Source of the DNA: Nageia nagi
Taxonomy: Eukaryota; Pinophyta
Assembly: GCA_050084985.1 (NCBI GenBank)
Contig: JBITNC010000001.1
Coordinates: 166,036,001 to 166,100,000 of the forward strand
DNA length: 64,000 nucleotides
Reading direction: 5' to 3'
Shown here: positions 10,938-22,480 of the stretch, in pieces
Layout of the letters: the number at the start of each line of letters is the position of its first letter
How positions within the stretch are numbered: position 1 is the stretch's first letter
Translations under genes and position numbers: made by a program
The notes under the pieces: model-generated
Databases searched by the model: none
The model's input: the letters and a program-made list of their open reading frames with translations, nothing else
Told to the model about the DNA's origin: nothing

Positions 10938-13900
10938 TCAAACTTCACTCCCCCTTGAGGGCAACTTCACCAACCCGAGAGAATCCCTAAGCTTGCTGAA
11001 CTGAGCTTCAGGAAGGGGCTTGGTGAATAAATCAACAGAGTTGTCAGTAGATGGACAATACTCCAAGTGTATGATGTCATCTAAAACCTTCTCCCTGATA
11101 AAATGGGCTTGGATTTCTACATGTTTGTTTCTCTGATGGAACACAAGATTCTTAGCCAAAGAGATAGCTGATTAATTGTCTGAAGAGATAAGAGATGGGC
11201 CATTTTGCTCATACCCAATTTCGTTCAGAAGATGTCTCAACCAAATAGCATCTTGGGCGGAAACAGACATGGCTTGATATTTGGCTTCGATGGTAGAAAG
11301 AGTCATAGTAGGTTGCTTCTTGGAAGCCCAAGAGATAGCACCTGAACCAATGCTAGACACATATGCAGAGGTTGATTTTCTATCATCTCGATCTCCCCCA
11401 TAATCAGAATCTGAGAACCCAAAGAGAACAATCGAGGGCACTTTGGAATACTTAAGAGCAAGATCCTTTGTCCCTGCCACATACCTCAAGATTTGCTTAA
11501 TAGCATAGAGGTGTTCAACATATGGTTTTTGCATGAATCATGCCATCAGATTCACTGCAAAGGCAATATCAGGTCGAGAGATAGTCAGATACAGAAGACT
11601 ACCAATCAATTGCCTATAAGCTGTAGCATCAACCAACTGAGAATCTGAGCTCAGAGATACAATGATTCTAGGAGAAACAGGTATTACAGCATATCTACAA
11701 TCCTCCATTCCAAACTTTTGCAAGATGTCTGATATATACTTAGATTGACTAAGATAAGTACAATCTTTATGTTGGTATACTTGCATCCCAAGATAGTAAT
11801 GCAATAGACCTAGATCAGTCATTTCAAATGTTGCCTTCAGTTTGGATATGCACTCTTGGATGATTTCAATATTACTGCCAGTTATGAGAAGATCATCCAC
11901 ATAAAGGAGAATTAAGACCACGTCTTTTCCTTGATTGAGTACATAGAGATCTGCGTCAGAGAAGCACTTGGAAAAACCAATATCTGTAAAGAATCCTAAA
12001 ATTTTCTTGTACCATGCTCTAGGTGCTTGCTTAAGTCCATACAAAGACTTCTTTAGCTTACACACAAGAGACTCCTTTCCTTCTGGAATAAATCCTTCTG
12101 GTTTATTCATGTAGATTTCTACATCCAAGTCACCATTGAGAAATGCACTCTTGACATCAAGTTGGAAAACTTTCCATCCTTGAGCTGCAGAAAGAGCAAG
12201 GATTATCTTGACAGTAGGCATCTTGGCCACAGGAGCAAAGGTTTCCTCATAATCAATACCATATTTTTGAGCGAATCCTTTGGCCACTAACCTTGCTTTG
12301 TATTTCTCAATTTCTCCATCAGAATTGTACTTGACCTTGTATATCTATTTATTTCCAATCACATTTTTCTCATTGGGATAAGGAACCAAATCCCAAGTTT
12401 CATTTTTCATGAGTGCCTCATACTCAACTTTCATAGCTTCCATCCAACACTCTTGCTTGGAAGCTTCTTTTAAGGTTGATGGCTCATTTGTATTATCAAT
12501 TTTGGCAAATAAAGAGTTATTCAAGGTCATACTCCTTGTAATTCTTTGAGCTGGAGAATTTTGCTCTTGTGGTGACTTCACTACATGATCATCCAACCAA
12601 TTAGGTGCAGGCGAAGAATCATCTGAATCTGACACCTCAGCATGAGAGGTCATATCCTCAGGAAGTTCATTGAACTTGACATCCCTAGAAATAAAGACTA
12701 TGTTATGGGATGAGGAGTAGAGCCTGTAACCTCTATGCTGATTATCATACCCCACAAAGATGCATTTTTCTGATCTTTTATCCAACTTCTTTCTTTTCTC
12801 TGAGGTAATGAAGGAAAATGCATCACAACCGAAGACCCTAAAGTGTGAGAGGTTAGGTTTCTTTCCTATCCATGCTTCATACAGAGTTTTACCTTCAACT
12901 GCTTTAGTAGGACACCTATTTAGGGTGTGAATAGCAGTGTGAACAGCTTCACCCCATAAGAAACTAGGAAGGTTACCCAACATGCACCTTGCCATTTCCA
13001 TAATGGTTCGATTCTTCCTTTCAGCAACTCCATTTTGCTGAGGGGTGTAAGGGATTGTGAATTACCACTTGATCCCATGTTTAACACAATAGTCGTTAAA
13101 CTCATTGCTATTATACTCACCCCATTATCAGATCTTAGCATCTTGATCTTAAAATCAGTTTGATTTTCAACAAGAGCCTTGAAGTCTTTAAACCTATCAA
13201 AAGTTTGATCCTTGTGCTCTAGTAGATAACCAAATGTCATCCTACTGAAGTCATCAATGAAGGTCAGAACATAAGAAGCTCCCCCTAGAGACTTAGTCTG
13301 AAATGGACCCATCAAATCTGAATGCACAAGCTGAAGAAGATGAGTAGCCCGAGTTGCCTTATCTTTTTCAAACTTTTGCCTATTCATCTTTCCTAGAATG
13401 CACCTTTCACAGAGACCAATTGTGGGTGAAATATTAGGTAAACCTTCCACAAGTTCTTGAGTTTTCATATCTTGAATACTCTTATGGTTATGGTGCCCTA
13501 ATCGTTGATGCCAAAGATTACCCTTTGAACAAACATTTGCAGCAAGACAAATCTTTGAAGGTACTTGATCCATAATATAAAGGTCATCCTTTACTGATCC
13601 TATCATTAAGGTGGCAAGTCTTTTCTTAACACACCAGGAGTGTGAGGTAAACTCAAATGAGTATCCTTTCCTTATAATCTGAATAACGGAGATAAGATTC
13701 ATCCTTAGTTTAGGCACATAAAAGACATTATCAAGAACCTTTCCATGAATCTTCACACTCCCTATTCCTTGAACATCAAGGACTGTATTATCACCTATCA
13801 CAACTGCATCCTTCTTGTACTTATGAAAGTTTTCAAACTTATCCTTTTCATAACACATGTGATTAGTGCATCCTGAATCAACAATCCAATCATTTGAAAT

Positions 13901-14854
13901 AGTTTGAGTCATTGAGTAGTAGGCAACAGTAGCAGCATGCTTGTTCTTCTTTTTATTATTGAAATTTCTCACTGGTGCATTTCCCTTACCTTTTTGAGCA
14001 AATTTCTTTTTACGAAAATCATACTCTTTGTGCCCAAAGATGCCACAAAAGTTACAATTTCCATCAAACTTTTCCTTAGCTGTTGGATTGCTTGATCCAG
14101 CTTTGTCATTCCTTTGCATGAAGTTGCCATTATTGTTGCCCTTTTTCTCATACTTCCTGAAGGTAGATGAGGACTTGTTATCTTTGAATTTATAATGTTT
14201 GAACTTCTTTTTGAAAGGAGTTTTGGTTGCTCCTAGAGCAATGTTATTGTCCTTTGGAGAAAGGTTCAACATTTTCTTATTCAAAGTTTCCTCATGCTTC
14301 AGAAGGAGTCTAGAAAGGTTATCAAGAGAGATGACATCTTCTTCATCATCGAGCCTTATTTCCATAACCATGACAAAGTTACTGAACTTTGTAGAAAGGC
14401 TTTGAAGAATGATGAAGACCATGAACTCATCATTGATCCAGTTGCACCCACAGCCAACCAGTTGTGTCCTGAGGTCAATGATTTTGTTCAAGTAGATAGA
14501 GGCACTTTCATCTTCACCTTGACGATATTGCAACAACTTTTGTAAAATGGTGAACCTCCTTGAAAATTTTGACCCAAGGTAAATTTTCTTCAGCCTATCC
14601 CAAGCTTCCTTTGCTGATGTTGAAGAAGAGATCATGAGAAGGACATCATCTGAAACTGCATGATAAATCATTGAAGTTGCTAACTCATTCTTTGAGTTGT
14701 ATATTTCAAGAGCCTTCTCATCTATAGGAGCGACCAAGTCTTCATTAACTATCTGCCACAACTTCCTTGCTTGTAACTCAGCTTTCATACGAGGTTCCCA
14801 TATGCCAAAGTTGGAACCGTCGAGTATATGCTTGGGTATGAAGGTTTCAACCAT
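10938..14854 (-). pseudogene. gag-pol of copia element B, nearly complete but broken
   Basis: One polyprotein with short breaks. Gag starts at ATG 14,854 (MVETFIPKHILDG). The zinc knuckle at ~14,066-14,016 is CNFCGIFGHKEYDF, its last Cys changed to Phe. The protease site WIVDSGCTNHMC lies at ~13,895-13,855. The integrase HHCC region is at ~13,510-13,390, followed by catalytic Asp in HSDLMGP and RSDNG. Reverse transcriptase has QLDVKSAFLNGDLDVEIYM and YVDDLLI (~11,900). RNase H includes SASKKQPT-like and STIEAKYQA segments (~11,330-11,270). Breaks: a small deletion shifting frame near 13,120, and stops at 13,062-13,064, 12,345-12,347 (Trp to TAG), 11,538-11,540 (Arg to TGA) and 11,172-11,174. 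It cannot make a full polyprotein, but it is the best-preserved copy here. Confidence 0.92.
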
Positions 14855-14972
14855 TGCTTCTCTTGGAATTTACCTCACCAAGACCTTAAAATTGAAGGAA
14901 TAAGAGCTTCCACACCAAAAAGAAGAGCTTCCACACCAAGAAGAAGAGCTTCCACACCAAGCTCTGATACCA
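14855..14972 (-). other. PBS and short intronless leader of element B, with a 21-bp triplication
   Basis: The PBS is GCTCTGATACCA on plus (14,961-14,972), an exact TGGTATCAGAGC in sense, two bases from the LTR. After it, TTGGTGTGGAAGCTCTTCTT occurs three times in a row (about 14,897-14,966). The leader then reads GTGAGGTAAATTCCAAGAGAAGCA into the gag ATG. The GAGAAG/CA junction (14,857/14,856) is where A and C carry their 2.7-2.8 kb block. Confidence 0.85.
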
Positions 14973-14974
14973 AT

Positions 14975-15431
14975 TGAAGGATTTAGACCTACTCTAATCC
15001 TCAAGGTCCAAGACTAGGAAACTCAATCATTCAACATAACACAAATATAATGTGGTTCTTACCTCCTTGGGAGTACATCCACAACTAGTTCTCTATTCTC
15101 AATCTATGCACCTCTTACAACAATTCTCTTCCTCTCCTACACAACTAGTAGAGTAATCTTACTCCAAAAACTTAGTTATGTTACAAGAGGAGAGGCCCTC
15201 TATTTATAGCTTGAGAGCACCTCTCTAACCTCCCTTTAACCCAAGGGTAAGGTTAGGGTTACAATAAATGTATCACCTAACTTTAACCTACCAACTAACC
15301 ACATGGTAAAGTCAAAGTCTACATAATAAAGAATTCAATTAATCCCTTAAGGTATCTACATATCCTTTAAGTGATTAATTGAATTTACAAGGAGTGTAGA
15401 TATTCACAATATTTCATTAAAAATTCTAACA
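14975..15431 (-). repeat. 5' LTR of copia element B
   Basis: 457 bp, matching 9,534-9,971. It is longer because of an extra ~19 bp (GTAGATATTCACAATATT) near 15,396-15,414 that is absent from the 3' LTR. TATA box at 15,201-15,208 (reverse). Confidence 0.95.
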
Positions 15432-15436
15432 AGTTC

Positions 15437-18400
15437 GATGGAAATTGTAACTTTTATGGCATCCATGGTCACAAAGATTTTGATTGCTACAAAAAGAAAA
15501 TAGAAGAAAAGAACAAGGGTAATGGAAATGTAAAGAACTTCAAATGGAAGAAGAATTTAAAACCTAGACTTATTACTAGACTCTACTCCATGACTCACTC
15601 TTTTTCAACTGGTTGGATTATTAACTTTGGTTGCACTAAACACATATGCTTTAAAAAGGATAAATTTGAAATTTTTACAAGTATAAGAAAGATGCAATTA
15701 TGATATGTGATAATTCTATCCTATAATTCCAAGGAATTGGGAGTGTGTTGATTCATGGGAAGGTTCTTGAAAATATGCTTTATATTCTTAAACTCGGGAT
15801 GAACCTTCTCTCCATGATTCAAGTTGCAAGGAAAGGGTACTCATTTGAGTTTGACTCACACTCTTGATGCATTAACAAGGGACTTGACACATTAGTTAAA
15901 GGATTAATGAAAGATGATATTTACATTATAGATCAAGTTCTAACAAAGATGTGTCTTGCTATGAATGTGTGTTCTATAAGCAATCTTTGGCACCAACGTA
16001 TAAGGAACCTTAACCACAAGAGTATTCAAGTCATGAAATATCAAGAACTTGTGGAAGGTTTGAATTCAATTGGTTTATGTGAGAAGTGCATCCTAAAGCA
16101 AGATAATTAGACAAAGGTTCAAAAATGATAAGGCAACAAGGGCATATCAACCTCTTCAGCTTGTGCATTTAGATTTGATGGGTCTAATTTAGACTAAGTC
16201 ACTTAGGGAAGCATATTATATCTTGACCTTCATCGATGACTTTAGTAGGATGACTTTTGGCTATCTACTTGAGCACAAGGATCAAACCTTTGAGAGTTTC
16301 AAAAATTTTAAGGCTTTAGTTGAAAATAAAACTAACCTTACAATTAAGATGTTGAGATTAGATAATGGAAGAGAATATAATAGCAATGAGCTTAATGTAT
16401 TTTATGCTAAGTATGGAATTAAGAGGTAGTTTATGATTCCTTACACTTCTTAGCAAAATGGTATTGCCAAAAGAAAAAATAAGATAATTATGGATATGGT
16501 TATATGCATGTTGGGCAATATTCCTAGTTTTTTATGGGGTGAAGCTATGAGCATTGCTATTTACACCTTGAATAGGTGTTCCACAAAAGTCATTTAGGGT
16601 AAAACTCCTTTTGAAGAATGGTTAGGAATAAAACCTAACATTTTGCACCTTAGGATGTTTGGTTGTGAAGCTTTCTCCTACATTATTTCTAAGAAAAGGA
16701 AAAATTTAGATAAAAGAGACAAAAAATGCATCTTTATGGGTTATGATAGTCAGCATAGAGGCTACACTATCTACTCTCCATCCTACAAAGCAATGTTCAT
16801 TTCAAGGGATGTAAAGTTTAATGAACTTCTTGAAGAATCCACTTCTAATGAGGATGTTGATGATCTAGATGACTCATCAATTACACTTAATTGGTTGGAT
16901 ATTGATGTAGACAAGTCAATTCGGGAGAAACATTCTCCAAATTAAAGAATAACTAGGAGCATGACCTTGAACAAATCCTTATTTTCCAAAATTGATAACA
17001 ATAATGAGCCTCATCATTCAAAGATGCTTCAAAGCATGGGTACTAGATGGAAGCCATGAAAGTGGAGTATGAGATGCTTATAAAAAATAAAACTTGAGAC
17101 TTGGTTCCTTATCCCAATGAGAAGAATGTAATTGAAAATAAGTGGATCTACAAGGTCAAATTCAATTCAATTGAAGATATTGAGAAATACAAGGCAATGT
17201 TGGTAGCTAAAGGTTTTGCTCAAAAATATAGTGCAAATTATGAGGAAACCTTTGCTCCTATGGAAAAGATGCCCATTGTAAGAATCCTTGCTCTTTCTAC
17301 AACTCAAGGATGAAAAACTTTTCAACTTGATGTCAAACGTGCATTTCTCAATGGTGAATTAGATGTGGAAATGTACATGAATCAACTAAAAGGGTTTATT
17401 ATGAAAGGTAAAGAGTCTTTTGTATGCAAGCTAAAGAAGTCATTGTATGGACTTAAGCAATCACCTAGAGCTTGGTACAAAAATATATTAGGGTACTTTG
17501 TAGACATTAGATTCTTCAAGTGTTTCTTTGACTTCGATCTATATGTGCGTAATCAGGGAAAAGATGTGGTCTTGATTCTTCTTTATGTGGATGATATTCT
17601 GATTACTAAGAAAAATGATAAAATCATTCAAGAATGCATATCCAAACTCAAGGAAACATTTTAAATGATTGATCTTGATCTCTTGCACTACTACCTTGAA
17701 ATGCAAGTATACTAATATAAGGATTGTACTTATCTTAGTCAATCCAAGTATATATCTGACATCTTGCAAAATTTTGGAATGGAGTGTAGACATGTTGTGA
17801 TCCTAGTCTCTCCTAGAATCACTATGTCCCTTAGCTCCAACTCTTAGTTGGTAGATCCTACAACTTATAGGTAATTAATTGGTAATCTTCTTTATTTGAC
17901 TATTTTCAGGCTAAATATTGGCTTTGCAGTGAATCTGATGTCATAATTCATGCATAAACTATATGTTGAGCACCTTAATATTGTTAAGAAAATCTTGAGG
18001 TATGTTGCAGTGATAAAAGATTTTGCTCTCAAGTATTCCAAGTTGCCCTTATTTGTTCTCTTAGGGTTCTTAGATTTTGACTATTGGGGAGATAGAGATA
18101 ATAGAAAATCAACCTTTACATATGTTTTTGGCATTGGTTCAGGTGTTGTCTCTTGGGCCTCCAAGAAGCAACCTACTATTTGTCTTTAAACCATAGAAGT
18201 TGAATACCAAGCCATGTCTATTGTAGCACAGGAAGCTATTTGGCTTAGGCATCTTCTAAAAGAAATTGGCTATGTGCAAGTTAGCCCATCTCTAATTTCT
18301 TTAGATAATCAGTTGGCTATTTCTTTAGCTAAGATTCTTATGTTCCATTAGAGAACAAAACATATGGAAATCTAGGCCCATTTCATTAGAGAAAAGGTTC

Positions 18401-18535
18401 TTGATGGTATCATACACATGGAGTATTATCCATCAACCTTGAAATTTGCTAACTTGTTCACCAAGCCTCTCCTTGAAGCTTAGTTCAGTAAGCTTAGGGA
18501 TGTTATTGGGTTGGTGAAGTTTTTCTCAAGGGGGA
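15437..18535 (+). pseudogene. gag end and pol of copia element A (broken)
   Basis: Continues A after element B. The zinc knuckle CNFYGIHGHKDFDC (~15,449-15,490) has its second Cys changed to Tyr. The protease motif reads INFGCT instead of VDSGCT (~15,615), so the catalytic Asp is lost. The integrase HHCC remnant lies at ~15,985-16,100. The core includes TFIDDFSRMTFGYLL (16,226) and LRLDNGREYNSNE (~16,350). An integrase C-terminal block follows at 16,643-16,945. Reverse transcriptase runs from ~17,101 with AFLNGELDVEMYM and YVDDILI (~17,586). RNase H includes SWASKKQPT and ends with GGSEV at about 18,540. Numerous stops and small shifts are present. Unlike C, it keeps the end of reverse transcriptase and RNase H. 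Confidence 0.88.
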
Positions 18536-19252
18536 GTGAAGTATGAATTCTTATGTTAAATTCATTTTTATGATGACAACTTCATCCTTAGGAGGATTTT
18601 ATGTTGTATATTATTGATTTTGTTGTATACTTTTATGGTAAGTTCGCTTTACATGAGGAACTTGTATAATTTTTAGAGTAAAAGATTGGCCAATATAGTA
18701 CTATTCAGTTATCCGTGTGTGAGAAAATTGTATGTATCTTTTGGAACTTTTCAATTATCTATATATGAGAAACTCGTATATGCATTTTGTTATGCTCTAT
18801 TTGGTAATGATAATCAACACATGTTTTGTATACAACAAGTGACTATGAGTATTGGCTTGGCATCTTCATGATGACTTATATTGCACCATTGATCAGTGTA
18901 TGATAGCATTGTTTGATATGAATATGTTGCATCTAACTAATCTTGTTATTTGAGTTGCTTATAACTTATAGGTTCTTTTGAGATTGCAGGTTCCTTATTT
19001 CAAGTGTGTAGGCTCATGGAGACTCATCATGACTTTCAATTGGATGACTACTTTATGTACATTGAAATCGATTATGGTTAATGATTGTATTGTAAACCAT
19101 TTGTTAAAATGGTAAAATAATGAGTCTCAAACTAACATCTTGCTTACTTCATAAAAATATAAAAAGTTCTCATGTTCAATTGTATCTATATGGAGGAGAA
19201 CTCTCTTGCTCTCTCTATTTCTTCTCTCTTATTCACTTTATCCTAATATTGC

Positions 19253-19264
19253 ATTAAGGGAGAG
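19253..19264 (+). other. Polypurine tract of element A
   Basis: ATTAAGGGAGAG directly precedes the 3' LTR, in the same TATTGCATTAAGG context as B and C. Confidence 0.75.
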
Positions 19265-19764
19265 TGTTGGAATGTACAATGCATTATTGTAAGGTTTTGT
19301 AATAATCATCTTATCAAATTCACTAATACTTAATGGTACCACTAGATACCTTAAGTATTTAAGTGAATATGATAATGTAACTTGTCCTACACTCCATGTT
19401 ATGTGCATGTCCCTTGGGTAAAAGGGAGTAGCATGTTATGCCTTTGTACAATGGTTAAAAGGGTGATCCAAAGGGAGATTTTGGCTTATAAATAGAAGGC
19501 CCCCTCTTTGTGATCACTCACCAATTTGTAAAGCAAAGTTATGCTTGAAGATAGTGTTTAGAAGATGAAGTTAGGAGGATTGTAAAAGATTTATCTTTGT
19601 GAATGAAGTAAGATCTTGTTAGTGGATGTACTCCTAGTTGGAGGAACCACTTTATATCTTGAGTCACTCTTTGAGATTGTCTATGCTTGAGTTCTTGTTG
19701 TTAGAGTGAGCTTCCACATAATCTTGGTAGTTTAGGATTATCTTAGTTATACTTCAATCCCTTA
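19265..19764 (+). repeat. 3' LTR of copia element A
   Basis: 500 bp starting TGTTGGAATG, paired with the LTR at 5,335-5,836. TATA box at 19,487-19,494. The end is degraded (CCCTTA where CTCTCA or TTTCA occurs in the relatives). Confidence 0.88.
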
Positions 19765-19784
19765 AGTCTTATGTTATCTCTTCA

Positions 19785-20115
19785 TGCCTTGAAACCGTAC
19801 ATATCCCCATCAGCACTCCTAATAGTATCAACTACAATTTGCATCAAATATGCAAACCATATAACATAGCTAGGGGTACTATGAATACTCTAGATATGGT
19901 ATATTTTTTCTTATAATTGATTAATATCATGAGCAATAACATCTCGTAACTATTGATCATCTACACCAGTGGGTGGGGGTGGGGGCTGGGGTGTAGGGGG
20001 TGGAGGCGAAGAGGATGGAGGGGGTGAATTTTGTGAGATATTTTATTTACATCATCCAATTTCTCATATATATCATGATAAAATTCATAATATAACTCCG
20101 CCATGATATTAAAAA
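19785..20115 (-). pseudogene. Proline-rich 5' part of unrecognised gene G
   Basis: On the minus strand an ATG at about 20,104 opens MAELYYEFYHDIYEKLDDVN. After one probable frame shift comes a proline-rich run (PPPPTPQPPPPPTGVDDQ) at ~20,030-19,970. Then RDVIAHDINQL and SYVIWFAYLMQIVVDTIRS follow towards 19,800, with a few stops. The reading then appears to continue at 5,329 across element A. The proline run and acidic start resemble the N-terminus of a regulatory or transposon-encoded protein, but I do not recognise the family. Confidence 0.4.
19971..20025 (+). other. G-rich tract with G-quadruplex potential
   Basis: The plus strand has runs G3-T-G5-T-G5-CT-G4-TGTA-G5 within about 35 bases, then further G runs to 20,025. 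This is the complement of the proline codons of gene G. Nothing else this G-rich occurs in the window. Confidence 0.7.
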
Positions 20116-21760
20116 GGCACCTGCAAACATTAGCAATAACATAGAAATAGAAATAAAATCAATTTAAATTAGATAATAATAGAACAAATTGCATTATTTA
20201 TAAATTGGATATCACATGTTTAACTAGAAAACTAGCATATATACATATCACATGCTATTTAAGAAGATATGTATGTTATATATATCCGATCTAAAGGACT
20301 TAAATTGAAACCAAAGTAAGTCATTGTACACTAAAGTGAAAAGCAAAAATCTAGGAGTTAGAAGCATATATATATGGCTAATAGTTCTATTTATCTAAAA
20401 TAACCATATGGAAAAAACCTAAAATAACCATATTAAGGATCATCATACTAAGTTTTCAAACCAAATAATCAAAATGTTCATTCAATAATAGGTTAAAGCC
20501 AAAGTTGCATGGAAAAAATAAAACCTCATTTCAAAAAATATATGTGAGAAATCCTTTCTTTAAGTCAAACAACACTAGGAATGGAAACTATTAAGGAGGT
20601 TAAAGAAATAAATCCAAATTTTATTTCATTTTTCACTAATAAATTCAATGTTATAATGTTATAAACATAGGCATACATGAAGGAATCTGTAATGTTGTAA
20701 ACATTATGAAACACATGCACAATGTTACTGAGATGGTCATCTTTACAAAGTGCAATAATGGGGTCTGGAGTTATTGTTATTCTAGAAAGAGAGTATTAGA
20801 TATTCTTAATGAATAATTTATATGTTATCATGATACTTAAAATAACCATGAGCATTGATGAAGCCACCTACATTTGGAGAAGGTTGTTGTGCAAAAATAC
20901 ATCTTTCTTGAATCATGGTTTATTGTTAGCTTACATTGGTTTAAGGCTTTATGAATCTGACATCGTAAGTCTAATTGGAAGTTGCATCCATCTAGTCTAG
21001 ATTACCTCAATGATTCAAATATAGATTGTTAAGCTTCTCTACTAAAAATCCCATTCCCTCCCATACATCGTATTGTTAAAATTATGAGTTATCTTTTTCA
21101 TCCAAAATCCAAGCATTATGGTTCACAAATACCAGTTCTACAAATCTATTCCAAATCAATATTAATGCTCCAAATCTAAAATATTAAAATAGGAACTTGA
21201 TTTAGGACCAATATCCATCCCCTCTAACATCTCATATTATTTAGAATGAGTCCTCTTTATAATTCCTATCTACATTTCATCAATATTTAATATCCATAAA
21301 GCGATCTTAGAGGAGCCTTATCACATCAACCATAGATTCATATATAATAGAGGAAAATAAAATCATAAATGGGTATTAATGAAATGAAATACTCTATATT
21401 GACCAAAAGATTCAAGAAAGACCTTAGAATATTCCATTCAATAACAAAAAATAATTTAAGCTTTTTGTAAGCTAAGTTCTATTAGGGACTCTTAAATTTA
21501 TTAAAGGAGATGTGGATGCATTATCTAAGGGTAAAATAAAATAAAAAATAATACTCTAAAGTAGATAATAAGATCTACCCATTTCCCATTAAAGGATATG
21601 ACCCTATCAAAAAGGTTCTAAGGATAGGAGAGGAGATGGTAAATAAAATTAATTATAGGTAATAAATAATTGATAGATGGAAATATTTTGGATGGACTCT
21701 TGAGATGGATATTCACTCCTAATTGAGCTATATTCATACTAGAGAATTATTATAGACCCC
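20116..21760. other. AT-rich stretch without recognisable gene
   Basis: No frame on either strand shows motifs or length that I can support. The short frame at 20,809-21,000 (plus) has no recognisable domain. The right edge may be the 3' LTR of element F, since a polypurine-like tract (minus) lies at 21,765-21,780. Confidence 0.5.
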
Positions 21761-21761
21761 A

Positions 21762-22480
21762 AACTCCCCCTTCATAAAAAATTACATCTCTAGATACAAG
21801 TATAGAAACTACTTCTTGATTTGATTCTTTGTGAGTCATTCTCCTTGGTAACCAAGTTATCATATTTTGAAAACTATGTACATTTGATTAGATTGTTTCC
21901 ATATGTTTTTAGTCCATTTATCCACTATTGTGATCCTTCTCTATTAATGCAATACTATTGGGAATGATTTCTTCAAGCTCCAATTACTATGCTACCATTG
22001 AAGTATCTAAAATATATGGATGGTTAGGATTGAGGAGATCCACATTAAAAACTAGGATGTACACCAAGATAAGATGGAAGATTCAACTTAAAAGCATCAT
22101 CTTGCACTTTTTTAATAATGTTATATGCTCCATAATATAAAGGTTTGATCTTTCGATGTGGTCAAGATGGAAGTCTCTCCTTTTGAAGTCATAACCATTT
22201 TTATCTCCAACTTGGAATTGGTGTGGAATCTTATACTTTTCATGGTGTTTCTTATACCTCTCATTCATTATCTCTATGAGATTATAAACTTGTTGTTAAA
22301 TATATTAAATTTTCTCCATGAAATCTATTTATTTCTCTACTTCTTTCTACCCATGTGTTGTGTATTCCATGGTATGTAATAGAAGTGTTATATCAATGGA
22401 TGCCAAAGGTTGAAACTCATAACATACATGAAATATATTTATTACAAGCAATTATTGTATGTTTTAGACATGTTTTTATT
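21762..22480 (-). pseudogene. Chromovirus-type Ty3/gypsy pol C-terminal remnant (element F)
   Basis: The minus strand reads NERYKKHHEKYKIPHQFQVG (from 22,268), then DAFKLNLPSYLGVHP (~22,090-22,045). This is the hallmark region after the integrase core of plant Ty3/gypsy elements (KYK..H.....HKFQVGDKVWL, ..NAF.L..P....HPVFNV). The stretch 22,440-22,270 gives a matching upstream segment with stops. A purine tract (minus, GAAGGGGGAG; 21,765-21,780) after the coding end suggests the polypurine tract and start of a decayed 3' LTR. The rest of the element was not found. Confidence 0.75.

Larger units (their letters stand above)
9534..15431 (-). mobile_element. Young Ty1/copia LTR retrotransposon B nested in A
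   Basis: 5,898 bp, bounded by a perfect 5-bp target duplication AGTTC (9,529-9,533 and 15,432-15,436). Read on the minus strand the order is 5' LTR (15,431-14,975), PBS, short ~110-nt leader, gag-pol (14,854-10,938), a 3' array of ~49-bp repeats, polypurine tract and 3' LTR (9,971-9,534). The LTRs differ by only a handful of substitutions plus one ~19-bp indel, far fewer than in A or C. The protein is clearly related to A and C, but the LTR sequence is distinct. It lacks the 2.8-kb leader block of A and C. Confidence 0.95.
5335..19764 (+). mobile_element. Ty1/copia LTR retrotransposon A, split by element B
   Basis: About 8.5 kb once B (9,534-15,431) is subtracted. Order on the plus strand: 5' LTR (5,335-5,836), initiator-Met-type PBS, candidate leader intron, gag (from 8,754), protease, integrase, reverse transcriptase, RNase H, polypurine tract and 3' LTR (19,265-19,764). 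Integrase before reverse transcriptase is the copia order. The LTRs differ at roughly one base in ten, so A is old. The 5' LTR start is TT where TG is expected. The target duplication is not clean: ATGTTATCTC sits directly left of the element, and the same word occurs 6 bp beyond its right end. The element lies inside gene G and is the same family as C. Confidence 0.9.
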
